From Liopterus haemorrhoidalis (Eukaryota > Arthropoda > Insecta > Coleoptera > Dytiscidae), in NCBI GenBank assembly GCA_963971575.1, contig OZ020613.1, positions 44,940,239 to 45,004,238 of the forward strand: a DNA stretch of 64,000 nucleotides, in the 5' to 3' direction. A program made the translations under genes and the position numbers. Positions 10,053-21,351 of this stretch are shown in pieces; position 1 is the first letter of the stretch, and every line of letters starts with the position of its first letter. The notes under the pieces were generated by a model. It was not told where the DNA came from. It was given only the letters and a program-made list of their open reading frames with translations, and did no database searches.

Positions 10053-10989
10053 TGTATTTTATTACGCAAATATATTAGTTTTAAATAAAAAATAATAATA
10101 ATAAGCTGAGTTTTTGTTGTCTGTTATTTTATTTTTTATTATTAGTCTTTTACAATCATGTGTATGTAGACTTCTTAAGTCACTTTCTAGAGCAGTTTTA
10201 ATGTTCAAACATATGGTGTTCAGTAAATAATAATAAAATAATTTAAAATAGAAAATAGTATTTAAACTAATAAAAACTTACGTTAATAATGAATAATTTC
10301 TGCGGTACCAGACATCTAAAACACGTTCGTTGTTTAATCGTATCGCATATAAACTTCTAAAATGTAAGTGGTATATTGCAATTCATCCATTTATTAATCA
10401 ATATTGTTATCTGATATTAAACTTGTCAAAAAAATATTTGGCTGGTTATCAGTAATGTTGCAAAAAAATATCTTGCTTATCTCTCCGCAGATTTAAGTCT
10501 TCTTTATGCTTTAAAAAACATATTTTTATAAACAAACTAAAAAATATTCTGGCTTTCGGCATTTCAGACTCATGCATTGATGAAAGTAAGAGATAACGAG
10601 CTAGTAATATATAAATTTTTGTTGATTATATTGTAATTGTAACGTCAAGGCTTAAAACTTAAAACGAGCTGTAAGAGACCCAAAATATTTGGAATTTTTA
10701 AAAACTTTTAATACTGTTGTGTTATAAATTATATTGCAGAACTATCCAGCGATTACCGTTTTTAATAAAGTTTAAAATATAGTTATTACCCAAATAAAAA
10801 TAGATTTGAAGGGATGCATGAGGTTACAAAATTATTTGCTTTTATGTTCAATTTTAAAATGTGCCGAAGCGCTTCAATTAAAATATAAAAAAGATTTTAC
10901 TACTAATTTTTTACTTAAAATGGTAATCGTAGCTGTCATTCTTAAAGAGGAGATACTTAAAATTTAAAGCATAATTGCAATTGCGCATT

Positions 10990-11800
10990 CTTTCAGATAT
11001 TTAGGTGTATATCTAGATAGTAACTTGAACTGGAGAGAGCACATTGACTATTTGAGTGGTAGATTGCGAAAATGCATTTTTTTTATTCAAAAGTCTTCGA
11101 CATTGCCTCAATATTGATAGCCTAAGAATGATTTACTTTGGTTTAGTGCAGTCTATACTAAAATATGGTATTTTAGCTTAAGGTATCGCATCAAAGACTA
11201 TAATATCGAAAATTAAAATTTCTCAGAAGCTTTTACTTAAAATAATCTTTAAAAACCCTTTAGATTTCCAACATCCAGGTTATTTGTGCTTGCTAATGTA
11301 CCCGATCTCTCTGAGTTGTTCTTATTATCTTTGGCCCAATTTTTCTTTAAAGAGAGGTTGCTCATGAAAGACTTATTGCTTCCACCGAATCATGTTTACA
11401 GCACAAGAGGCAGGACTAATAAATTTTGTAAAATACTGAAATCAAAAAAAGCATTTGCTTCTAGAACTTCTATCAATAATGGGACAAAACTGTATAATGC
11501 GTTCTAGGTTAAAAATGTTTAATACCTTTTAATTTTATTAATATTTCTGATTTTATTTGTATCTCTGATTTGTATATTTGTATTTATATATGTATTTATT
11601 ATCTACTCCTGATTAACTATTTTGCTATGATGAATTAACGCTATGCATAGTAAACCAAGTCACCACAAGATACTTTGTATCTTCTGTGACAATGATTTGT
11701 TTATAATGTTTTTCTGCGTTATGTATATAAATATATTGTACCGAACTTTGTAATTGTATATATATTTTATGAATAAATATTATTATTATTAATATTTTAT
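10990..11800 (+). pseudogene. Non-LTR reverse transcriptase C-terminus, decayed (Jockey/CR1-like)
   Basis: Plus-strand frames give 'YLGVYLDSNLNWREHI', then after a shift 'MIYFGLVQSILKYGI', then a 73-codon frame (11286-11507) ending in 'SINNGTKLYNAF'. These match the order of the thumb and C-terminal region of Jockey/CR1-type non-LTR reverse transcriptases. Several frameshifts and stops are present. It ends in a (TAT)n-like 3' tail at about 11775-11800, so this is a 5'-truncated, dead insertion. 11800-12165 is AT-rich with no feature seen. Confidence 0.75.
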
Positions 11801-12220
11801 TATTATAACAGAATTAACTGAGCTATTCGTGATTAAATATGCTTCAATATCTCTAAGTTTTGCAGATGGTATTACCCCATTATTGTTGTTCCTCTCGCTA
11901 CTCATCACTGTAGCCATGGGAGAAAGATCATTTTTTAAAGATAATTAAAAATTATTTATGCAATTCGATAAGCGAATAACGGTTGCATAATCTTTCCATA
12001 TTAAAGCAAATTGAATAAAAAAGATGTTATTTTTTTTATTTATTTTTAAAAAAGAAAAATAAAGATTTTGCAAAATTAAAATCAAGGAGAAAAGATTTTG
12101 GATTTTAAATTATTTTTATTGTTTATTTTTTTTTTTTTTTTTGTAATTTTCGAATATATATAATAAATCAATTTCTCTTGATATTAGTCAATATATCAAA
12201 ATACACAATTTACATTGGAG

Positions 12221-12252
12221 ACGTTTCGTGTGCAAAATCACACATCTTCAGT
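12221..12252 (-). other. Hammerhead-like hairpin (CTGAAGA...GAAACG)
   Basis: On the minus strand 'CTGAAGA' is followed after one T by GTGTG, a loop, CACAC and then 'GAAACG'. As at 4558, the layout matches the hammerhead core plus one extra base before stem II. It lies just outside the Penelope remnant at 12585-13780, consistent with Penelope end sequence. Confidence 0.4.
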
Positions 12253-12584
12253 CTGAAAAAAGTGTAGTCACGTTATACAAGTATTTATACAAAACTAAGG
12301 TCAATACAATAAAATTTACTAAACCTACTGTCCAACGGACATCCCAAATTAAAAAACAGGTGCGTCACAATATAAAAAAAGGAAAAAAGGAAAACACTTT
12401 TCCCAAAGATGTGAAAGTATGTTAGAATTTGCGTGTAATATCATAATTTAAAAAAATAAATAAAACTCGTAATAAAATTTCAATCTAGTTCAAATATTAA
12501 AATTCTAGCAAAAAACAATTGAAACAATCAGGAAGTGAACTTAATTAGAGATCAACCGTCATTACCTAGTAAAAAAATCAGTAA

Positions 12585-13780
12585 CGTAAAGATCTGGCGG
12601 GCCACGTCACTCTCATATAATCGCCAAGCAGTCTCGAAGTGCGATAGCGCTCAAACACGCCAGGCCCATATGACGTAAATGGTGACTGATCGCCAAGCAA
12701 GAATGAACCAAAATACGGTAATATATTGATAAGCGAATATATGTCAAATAATAAGATGTAAAAACATACGTAAAATCCCAAAATTTAATACTGCAACATG
12801 GTCTTATAAACCGGGTCTAATTCTAGAATATCTGTTTTACAGCTTCCACCTCCCTTCCTCTCTGTTTGTATGAACAACATCTCTGAAATTAGACGTCTTC
12901 CCCTATGTGGTTCATTATCTAGAATCTCCACACTGTTGTAGTTAAATTTATGTTTGGTTGTGTTAGTATGTATAGCCAGTGCCGTGCTCTTCGGTTTGTG
13001 TGTGTAGTCTGACTTATGTTGACATAATCGCTTTTTCAAAATCTGGTTTGTTGTCCCTATATAAGCCAGTGCACAATCCTGGCACGGAATTTTGTATTCC
13101 ACATTAGATTCTTCTAACTTAGGAATAGCTGTTTTTAATTTTGAGAAATTCCGCGCGTTTTTGTTATTAGTGGAAAATGTCACGCTGATGTCATGTTTAT
13201 GGAAAATCTTTCTATAATTTTCAGCACTCGCGTTGTGATACGGGAGACTGACAAAGCATCTTCCCTCTGTGTCGGCCGTCTCCTTGGGGGTTCTGTTGTT
13301 ATAAGCTGCCCTAGTTCTTCTCCGGATCGATTCATTAATAACGTGTGCGGGATAACTATGGTCTAAAAATGCTTTTCTCACCTTTTTGAGGTTTTCACAT
13401 CTGTACCGCGGATGTAAGAGCCTAATCGCTCTATCTAACACATTATTAAGGGTGTTTATTTTTAGGCTCCGAGGGTGATTGGACCAAAAACTCAAATATC
13501 TCCAACTGTGGATCGGTTTTTGGTGCCAGTTGGCAAAAACAGATACTCTAGAATTAGACCCGGTTTGCAAGACCTTGTTGTAGTATTAAATTTTGGGAAT
13601 TGTTTTTACATCTTATTATTTGACATATATTCGCTTATCAATATATTACCGTATTTTGGTTCATTTCTGCTTGGCGGTCAGTCACCTTTTACTTCATATT
13701 GTCTGGGCCTGACCTATTCGAGCGCTATCGCACTTCATAGACTGCTTGGCGATTATAGGAGAGTGACGTATATATATATA
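12585..13780 (-). mobile_element. 5'-truncated Penelope-like element with inverted terminal repeat
   Basis: The GIY-YIG-bearing ORF (12785-13570) is flanked by two copies of a ~240 bp sequence in opposite orientation (12585-12840 and 13540-13780, about 90% alike by eye). Inverted or tandem pseudo-LTRs are typical of Penelope-like elements. The inverted copy carries the last codons of the ORF plus the 3' flank, so it arose from the element's own 3' end during insertion. Confidence 0.8.
12785..13570 (-). CDS. Penelope RT C-terminus plus GIY-YIG endonuclease (partial)
   Basis: This 261-residue frame is the C-terminal third of a Penelope retroelement polyprotein. The start has the RT-to-linker signature 'HSWRYLSFWSNHPRSLK'. 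A basic linker follows, then a GIY-YIG nuclease at about residues 158-260, beginning 'VEYKIPCQDCALAYIGTT' with 'LKKRLCQHKSDY'. As in Penelope, the first half of GIY is replaced by YKIPC with paired Cys. The upstream reverse transcriptase is missing (5' truncation). The first ~10 codons, including the listed Met, fall in the inverted repeat, so that Met is not native. The nuclease part is intact, but the element cannot be autonomous. Confidence 0.85.
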   Translation of the reverse strand: MQTGSNSRVSVFANWHQKPIHSWRYLSFWSNHPRSLKINTLNNVLDRAIRLLHPRYRCENLKKVRKAFLDHSYPAHVINESIRRRTRAAYNNRTPKETADTEGRCFVSLPYHNASAENYRKIFHKHDISVTFSTNNKNARNFSKLKTAIPKLEESNVEYKIPCQDCALAYIGTTNQILKKRLCQHKSDYTHKPKSTALAIHTNTTKHKFNYNSVEILDNEPHRGRRLISEMLFIQTERKGGGSCKTDILELDPVYKTMLQY

Positions 13781-13784
13781 TACT

Positions 13785-16409
13785 AGCTGAGTACCCGTGC
13801 TTCGCTACGGTTTATTGACGGTTTGCCATCATCGTGCAATTATTGTAAGTCATGATTCTTTATAGATCACATTGCTGACTCTCTCCTCAGGTGTAGATTC
13901 ACCCCGTTAGAGGTTCATTTGTGTAAAATTCGTAGTATGTTTCTAAACATGTGCACGGGTAACTTTTAAGTTATAAAATGAATGTTATAACTTAATAAAC
14001 ACAGGAAATACGACGGGTTGTATAATTCACCCCGATTATAGATTTACCCCTTTAGGGGTTGATTAGGAAAGAATCCAGAAATAAAATTTTCGACATTTGT
14101 ATGGTTAATCTTTATAAGCAAAAGCCAAGTCGATGTCTTATTGGTACTAAGAGATATTAAGGAATTCTTGATATCACATTTCAGCCCTTAGGGGTTGAAT
14201 TTCGAAAAATACCGTCTTAGTGGGAACTTACGTCATACAGGGAATATACTTTACGAATTTCATTTATCTTGTCCAGAGGACGTTCTATCGAGTAAAAAAT
14301 ACCCAATTACCCCTTTAGGGGTGAAATTTTTAAAAACTGTCAAAACCATTTCGCGATATTTTAAAAAGACACCGATATGCCAAAAAAGGATTGTTATAAC
14401 TCAATAAACACAGGAAATACGAAGGGTTGTATAATTCACCCCGACTGTAGACCCCTATAGGGGTTGATTCGGCCAACATCCTGAAATAAGTTTTTCGTAT
14501 GGGTAATCTTTGTAAGCAAAATCCAAGACGATATCTTATTGGTCCTAAGAGGTATTGAGGAATCTTTGAAATCACATTTCACCCCTTTTCACTTCTTAGG
14601 GGTGGAATTTCGAAAAATCCCGTCTTAGTGGCTGCTTACGTCATGGAGGGAATATACTTCACGAATTTTATTTATCTATGTGCAAGGGATATTCAATCGA
14701 ATACAAAATTCCCATTTACCCCTTAAGGGTGAAATTTTAAAAACTGTCAATACCATTTCAAGATATTTTGAAGACACCTATATGCCAAAAGGAATTTTAT
14801 AACAAAGACAGGGAATATGATGGGTTGTATAATTAACCCTGTTCGGAAATTCACCACTTTAGGGGTGGGTTAGAACAAAATCCTGAAATAAGTTTTTCAA
14901 TATTTATATGGGTAATCTTTGTAAGAAAAACCAAGACGATATCTTATTGGTCTGTAGAGATATTTAAGAATCCTTGAAATTATATTTCACCCTTTGGGGG
15001 TTGAATTTCGAAAAATCCCGTCTTAGTGTATGCTTACCTCATGGAGGGAATATACTTTGCGAACATCATGTATCTATGTCCAAGGGATGTTCTATCAAAT
15101 AAAAAATATCCTTTTACCTCTTTAGGGGTGAAATTTTGAAAAACTGTCAAAACCATCGAGATATTTTAAAAAGACATCTATATGCCATATAGGAATTTAA
15201 TAACTCAACAAACACAGGAAATACGTCGGGTTCTATAATTCTCCCTGATTGTAGATTCACCCTGTTAGGGGATGAATAGGACAAAATCCTGAAATAAGTT
15301 TTGCAACATTTATATGGATAATATTTAGAAGCAAATATGAAGGCGATATATAATTGGACCTGTGAGATATTGAGGAATCCGTGAAAACACATTTTACCCC
15401 ATTTCACCCCTTAGGGGTTGAATTTCCAAAAATCATTTCTTAGGGGGTTGTTAAGTCATAAAAAGGATATACTCCCCGAATTTTATGTTTCTCTGTCTAG
15501 ACGACATTCTATCGAATATAAAATACCAAATTACCCGTTTAGGGGTGAAATTAAAAAAAAAAGGTCAATACACTTAAATATTTTCAAAAGACACCTATAT
15601 GCCTAAAAGAAATGTTATAACACAACAAACACAGAAGATGCGAAGGGTTCCATAATTCACCCTGATTGTAGATTCACCCCTTTAGGGGTTGATTAGTACA
15701 AAATCCTGAAAAATAAGTTTTTCAACATTTATGTGGGTAGTCTTTGTAAGCAAAAGCAAGGCGATATATTCTTGACCTAAAAGATACTGAGGAATCCGTG
15801 AAAACACATTTCACCCCTTTTAACCCCTGAGAGGCCGAATTTCAAAAAATTATTTCTTAGGGAGTTCTTAAGTCATAAAAGGAATATACTCCCCGAATTT
15901 TATGTTTCTTTATCTAGACGAAATTCTATCGAATAAAAAATACCAATTTACCCCTTTAGGGGTGAAATTTAAAAAAACGGTCAAAACACTTTCTAAATTT
16001 TCTAAAAAGATACCTATATGCCAAAAAGGAATGTTATAACACAAAAAACACAGAAGATGCGAAGGGTTCTATAATTCACCCTGATTGTAGATTCACCCCT
16101 TTAGGGGTCAATTAGAACAAAATCCTGAAATAAGTTTTTTAATATTTACATGAGTAATCTTTGTAAGCAAAAACCAAGTCGATATCTTATTGGACCTAAG
16201 AGATATTAAGGAAACCGTGAAGCCATATTTTACCCCTTTTAACCCCCTTTTCACCCACTTAGAGGATGAGTTTCGAAAAATCCGTTCTTAGTGGGTGCTT
16301 ACGTCATGGAGGGAATATACTCGCCGAATTTCATGATTGTAGGTTCAGTGGTTTGGGCTGGGCGTTGATTATGAGTAGGTAGCTTAGTTACGATTTTATA
16401 TATATAGAT
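13785..16409. mobile_element. Retroelement-like repeat with ~6 internal ~400 bp tandem units
   Basis: It begins 'ctagctgagtacccgtgc' then 'ttcgctacgg', and ends 'ttgattatgagtaggtagc' then 'gattttatatatatagata'. In between, about six diverged units of 396-430 bp repeat in order: 'aattcacccc' then 'ttaggggttgatt', 'aaaatcctgaaataag', 'gatatcttattgg', 'ggggttgaatttcgaaaaat', 'gtcatggagggaatatact' and 'acccctttaggggtgaaatt'. The two frames of 60-86 codons in it are not coding. Fragments of the same family lie at 33483-34509, 50736-51235 and 52150-52390. The ends suggest a non-autonomous relative of a non-LTR element, but the superfamily is not proved. Confidence 0.7.
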
Positions 16410-16789
16410 ATATTAAAAATAAACCCTACCAAAGTTATAAATTTTTAAAAAATAAGTAAAATTTCCAAGGAGAGAATTTTACTTACTAAAATTTTTAATA
16501 TATATATATATATTAAAAATAAACCCTCCCAAAGTTATACATTTTTAAAAACAGTCAGCCCAAGTTGGCCCACCCTGGAATATGTGCATAACTGACGTAA
16601 ATAATACATTTATAATTAAATTAGTAGAATACCTGTTCTTTGCATGGGATAAGTTCAATTAAATTCAGTTAATTGTAGAATAAATAATCATACTCGTATA
16701 TTAGTTTTAAAAATTACCGAATGACATAAAGATGGATTTTTGTTGTTTAACCAGATTTTGAAAATAGTTCATTAAAGCAGGAATTCGTT

Positions 16790-17335
16790 AATAGAGGTGC
16801 GCCCGTAAAAAGTATTCTATCATGTAAATGGCAATATTATAGACATATATACAAAGTTTCATCAAAATCCTACCAGTAGTTTTTGTAACTACCCACAATT
16901 TGTTATCATTTACTTAATACTTACAAAACCCTGAAATGATAAATACATGTTTTTTTTATAATAGTGTTTGACATTTATTATAGTTATTAATGTCGCTATA
17001 AAGCATTTCAACAAAATTTCAAGCAATATATTGGTTTTCATACATTTCCAAATACTTTCATTGAAGAAATAGGGTGCACTCGTAAAAAGTACCCTCGATT
17101 GGGTCTTACATTACAGAGAAACACACTGATGGACATTCAGGTGGATATTGGTTGCTTAATAGCAAATTTACAAAATATTTCGTTAAAGTGGGAATACGTT
17201 AAGCGAGGTACACCCGTAACAAGTATCATGAAAATGGTAATATTATAACCTTGTATACAAAATTTAATCAAAATTCGAACAGTGGTTTTTGAGTTTTGCT
17301 TGGACAAACAGACAATAATTCTAAAAATGGTAAAA
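16790..17335. repeat. Three diverged copies of a short interspersed repeat
   Basis: The words 'cccgtaaaaagta' or 'cccgtaacaagta', followed in two copies by 'aatggtaatattata', 'acaaa(g)ttt(c)atcaaaatc' and 'agtggtttttg', recur near 16800, 17085 and 17210. 16410-16790 holds AT-rich sequence with an element-end-like 'agttggcccacc' at about 16567. Confidence 0.45.
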
Positions 17336-17382
17336 TGCTAAGATAATTTTCAATGTACAAACAGAGCCTCCAACTTTATATA

Positions 17383-18474
17383 CAGGGTGTTTGTTTGAAA
17401 CGAGGCACCTTGAATAACTCCTTTATTTTAAGAGATACACAAATTTCTTTAAAAGAAAAGTTAAACTAGACAAAAGGGCCCTCTTAAGGACTATAATTAG
17501 AATTCTGCATCACTTCCGGTTTCAACGGAAATTGTTTCAACTTTTTATCTAGCATAAGGAATCGGTACTTTATTTTTTGTACAAGGATGTCAAATCAAAT
17601 GTCAAATATCATACTTTAATTTTAACCATTTCAAAATGGCGACCATTTATATACAAAAGAATAAATAACATAAATAGTACAAAGTTGAGTAGCAACTTTG
17701 AAAATGATTTTGTTATATTAAAAAAAAAAACATATAAAACATGCAAATTTTCTTGCCTGTTAGTATGAGTTTGATATTAAAGGTGATAACATCAAATCGT
17801 TTGTAATTATGGCTTACTTACGTTATTCAAATGAAGAAATGACAGATATGGTTCTGACATTCGTGGAATGTCAAATAAATTCTGTTAGGGCCCAGCAACT
17901 CTACCAAGAAAGGCATTCTGAAGGTAAAGGTTAGAAGACTTAGAACATAGGGTAAAAACAGTCATCAGGGAAATTCAAGAGTATACCGTTCTAAATGTAA
18001 TGGAAGAGTTTTTATTATGAATGAGAAAATGTGTGGATAACAACGGCGGTCATATTGAACATTTGTTAATTTTCCTTAGTTTATTACTAACTTTAGTCTA
18101 ATTTGGTTTTATTGTTTTTCCTAGTTACATAATGTTATATCTTTTTATAATTTAGTTTCTACGATTTTTATGTTATTTATTATTTTGTAAATAAATGGTC
18201 GCCATTTTGAAATGGCTAAATTTAAAGTATGATATTTTGATATCCTTGTAAAACTGATTTAATGTGCTTTTAAGAAAAAAATAAAATAAAGTACCGATTC
18301 CCTATGCTAGATAAAAAATTGAAACAATTTCCGCTGAACCCGGAAATGGTCCAGAATTCTTATTATAGTCCTTAAGTGGGCCCTTTTGTCTAGTTTAACT
18401 TTTCTTCTGAAGATTTTTGTATCTCTTAAAATAAACGAGTTATTCGAGGTGCGGCGTTTCAAACAAACATCCTG
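17383..18474 (+). mobile_element. Tc1/mariner-type element with ~285 bp terminal inverted repeats
   Basis: The ends 'cagggtgtttgtttgaaacg' and 'cgtttcaaacaaacatcctg' begin long imperfect inverted repeats (17383-17670 and 18190-18474), flanked by TA on both sides. The inside (17808-18075, plus) carries remnants of a transposase: ATG, 'YSNEEMTDMVLTFVE' of the N-terminal helix-turn-helix, a stop after 'HSEGKG', and a C-terminal 'CVDNNGGHIEHLL'. The catalytic core is deleted, so the 1092 bp copy is non-autonomous. Confidence 0.8.
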
Positions 18475-18622
18475 TATATAGATAAGTGCTGTATGCAATT
18501 GGTATTGCCATAATTTAGACATGAAGTAAGCACATAAAACTGTTGTATTAATAAGGCAACTGTTGGACACACGAAATAAAGTCGCACATTAGTCTCTGAA
18601 TAAGCATAACATTTATTTTCAG

Positions 18623-18964
18623 ATCTCCACAGTATTGTACAATCAGGGTGCAATATGTGTAGAATGTTGCAGTAACGTGGATGGTTTCTACAAATTTCGT
18701 GAAGAATGCTTGCAAAACATTCAGACCTATGTAAATTACACATCGCAACTGAGTTCTGTCTGTGAAACTAGCAGTGAGTTGTTTAGTGATTTGACATATT
18801 TCAAAGAAGTACAGAAAGAGTTGTTGCCGGATTGTGAGCAGTCTGAAAAGCAGTGCAGCAGTACAGACATAATACCAGAAAGTGATGAGACTTATTGTGT
18901 AACAAAAGCAACATCGGAAAGAATGTTAATAATTCTGTAATGGAAACAAGGAGAGAAAAGTATG
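18623..18964 (+). pseudogene. ZAD exon (second half), module 1, frameshifted
   Basis: This is homologous to the module 3 ZAD exon at 49276-49612. The acceptor is 'ttattttcag' (to 18622) and the matching donor is 'tatg|gtgagtac' (after 18964). It encodes the second Cys pair and helix of the zinc-finger-associated domain: 'GAICVECCSNVDGFYKFREE'. ZAD mediates dimerisation of insect C2H2 factors. Relative to module 3 it carries 5 extra bases near the end, giving a stop at 18938-18940 and losing the phase needed by the next exon. It is therefore probably non-functional unless an earlier donor is used. The first ZAD exon was not found. Confidence 0.75.
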
Positions 18965-19265
18965 GTGAGTACATAGATATCATATAATAAGATAAACATT
19001 GCTATGAAACAATAAGAGTTTGTGTTACTAAGCGAGAAAATGTTTTCCGGGCCAAAAGAAGGGATGATAAAACGAAGCCGAAGCGCATCCGAGGCTGACC
19101 CCTTCTGAGGCTCGGAAAACCTCTTTCCTGACCTGATTCACACAGTATTTTTTATTCTATATAATATAATAGTATTTTATTTAACAAGCATATAATGCAG
19201 GCTATATTTCAAAAGGAAGAAATTTGCCACCCAAGCCATAGGCGAGGGTTGAATCACCGAGTGTA

Positions 19266-19722
19266 ATATAATAATAATAATATTTATTCATGTTAATTAA
19301 AATTTTATATTTTTACACATGTCAAAATATGTGGATAATAAACTTACATTTACACATATATTAATACAAATAGTAAAAAAGGTGAATACAAAAGCGTATA
19401 CATAGAATTACACTAACAACAGGTCACTTAAATTACATTCCAGATACTCACTAAAGTTGTAGAATGCTCTACCAAGGAAAAAGTTTTTAACTATATTTTT
19501 AAATGTTTTCAGAGGAAGTTCATGAATATCTCTTGGTAAAACATTGTAAAATTTTACTAGTGGTTCGTGCAGTTTCTTGATCTGGACAGTCTTAAAAAAT
19601 TTGGACGACTAGCATCTTTATTGCAAGTATTATGCGAATGAATTTGCTTCTGAAGTGAATGATTTTCCCTATTGCTGTGTATGTGAAGCAGACACTGTAG
19701 AATATACAGACAAGGGAATGTA
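19266..19722 (-). pseudogene. Non-LTR RT C-terminus, 3' part, split by a DD34E transposon
   Basis: The minus strand reads 'TFPCLYILQCLLHIHSNREN', then 'FYNFSEYLE' near the end, with a (TAA)n 3' tail at 19266-19285. It continues the frame at 21352-22110 ('GLQRRVVQIIGGIGFREDC' then 'AFVELKILT') exactly across the transposon at 19723-21351. The fragment is Jockey/CR1-like with stops, and dead. Confidence 0.8.
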
Positions 19723-21351
19723 CAGTACCTAGACAAAATATTATAACCACTTATGATTTTTTAAAAATGCATTGTTTTACACAAAATCAACAAAATAGTA
19801 ATTCACCAATTTTATTTTTATTTTGTATTTTATTTTTTTCAAATTATTTTAGTACATTTATAAAATGTTTTTTAATATTTTGTGTTGCCCCCCTTTGCTT
19901 TTATTACTGCCGCACTTCTTCGAGGCATACTTTCAATACATGCCCTAATACAATTTTCAATTTCTGGAGAGCTGTGCCATACTTTTTTAATATTATCTAT
20001 TAAAACTTGTTTATTAGTATTATTTAAATCATAAACAAGTCTTTTCAGGAGGTTCCAAACATTTTCCATAGGATTGCTATCCGGCGAATTACCTGGCCAG
20101 GACAAAATCGGTACTTTTAGTTCTTGTAAGAATTTTTTAATCGATTTAGCAGTATGACATGGCGCCTCATCCTGCATGAATATTTTAGTTGACGTACTTC
20201 TATAAGCATCGAAATATGGCAAGAAAACATCCTGCACAATATGGAGATACTGCTGTTGTCGTAATGTCCCGTCGACGAAATAGAGAGGTCCTGGTCCAAA
20301 ACCGCTAATTAATAATAACCCACACCATTACCGAAGAAGGGTGTTTAACAGTTTTTTGTATGCATTCGGTGTGATATCTTTCATCAGGGCGTCTTCTTAC
20401 ATAAATTGTTGCGTCGGATAAGCAGTGTAGGGTGGATTCATCCGAAAAAAATATCTAGAAAAAGTTTTCAGTTTATTAATTAGAGCAATTAGCTGATCAA
20501 AAACAGGTCTTTTTCCAATCACCAACAGTGAAATGGGAATACTCTTTGGCAAATTTAAGTCGATTGTTCATCATTCGTTTTGTCAGTCTTGGCTTTTTAG
20601 TAGGTCATTTGCATTTTATGTTTGCCTCGCTGAGACGACGTTCAATTGTCTTCTCTGATACATCCGCTCCATAAGTCGACATTTTTTTTTTTCACTTCTC
20701 TTAAAGGAGCTCTTCTATGAGCAAAAACTATCTGAACTAATTTTCTGTCAATTCTTGGAGTAGTTTTTCTTTTTCTTCCAGAATTAGCACGTCGTGTAGG
20801 TGTAACAGCAGAATTATCTTTAAGTTTTTTTGCCAATTGCACCACAGAACAGTGACTAACTTTCTCAATTCATGCAATTTCGTGCATAGAATGATTCCCT
20901 GTCTTCAATAAGGCACAAATAGCGGCTTTTTTCTCCAATCCGATATCTGGTTTTTTAACCATTTGAGCAAATTTAAAAAAATATATTTACCTCCACTTAA
21001 AAAACAAAAAGAACAACTGCACCAATTTTATTTTAATTTTACTTAGCACAAACTCAAAATACAACCGTTTAACACAAAAATTGTTTATTGAATGGTTATT
21101 ATTAAACTTACTATCTTCAAATGATATATCGCAATACAATGCTTTATACTGTTCAAACACGTTTAGTTAGGTTTAAACAAGCAAATCAGTCTAAGAATAA
21201 AAATACAGAGTTGAAGATGTTTAAAATAATTTATCTTTTAATAAATACACGATATGTTAAAGAAATAAATAAAGTAGCATATGATTATATGTCGGCATTT
21301 TTAATAAACAGTTGTTTTTGTAAGTGGTTATAATATTTTGTCTAGGTACTG
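19723..21351 (-). mobile_element. DD34E Tc1-like transposon with TA target duplication
   Basis: The ends 'cagtacctagacaaaatatt' and 'aatattttgtctaggtactg' are inverted repeats of 28 bp or more, flanked by TA (19721-19722 and 21352-21353). The 1629 bp element contains a decayed minus-strand transposase and has inserted in a non-LTR RT fragment, whose frame resumes cleanly on the other side. Confidence 0.92.
19872..20962 (-). pseudogene. Tc1-like DD34E transposase, decayed
   Basis: It starts at 20962 with 'MVKKPDIGLEKKAAICALLK', a paired helix-turn-helix. An in-frame stop follows 'HEIA', then 'AVTPTRRANSGRKRKTTPRI' (the GRPR-like linker). More stops and shifts occur across 20640-20240. The final 121-codon block (19872-20237) holds the second Asp in 'FMQDEAPCHTAKS' and the Glu in 'SPDSNPMENVWNLLK', with 34 residues between them. 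The usual DNAPCH is DEAPCH here. The element could move only in trans. Confidence 0.88.

Noticed and set aside
13785..16409. CRISPR-like or minisatellite array with spacers
   Set aside because: Units are ~400 bp, diverged throughout, and bounded by transposon-like ends. There is no repeat-spacer structure.
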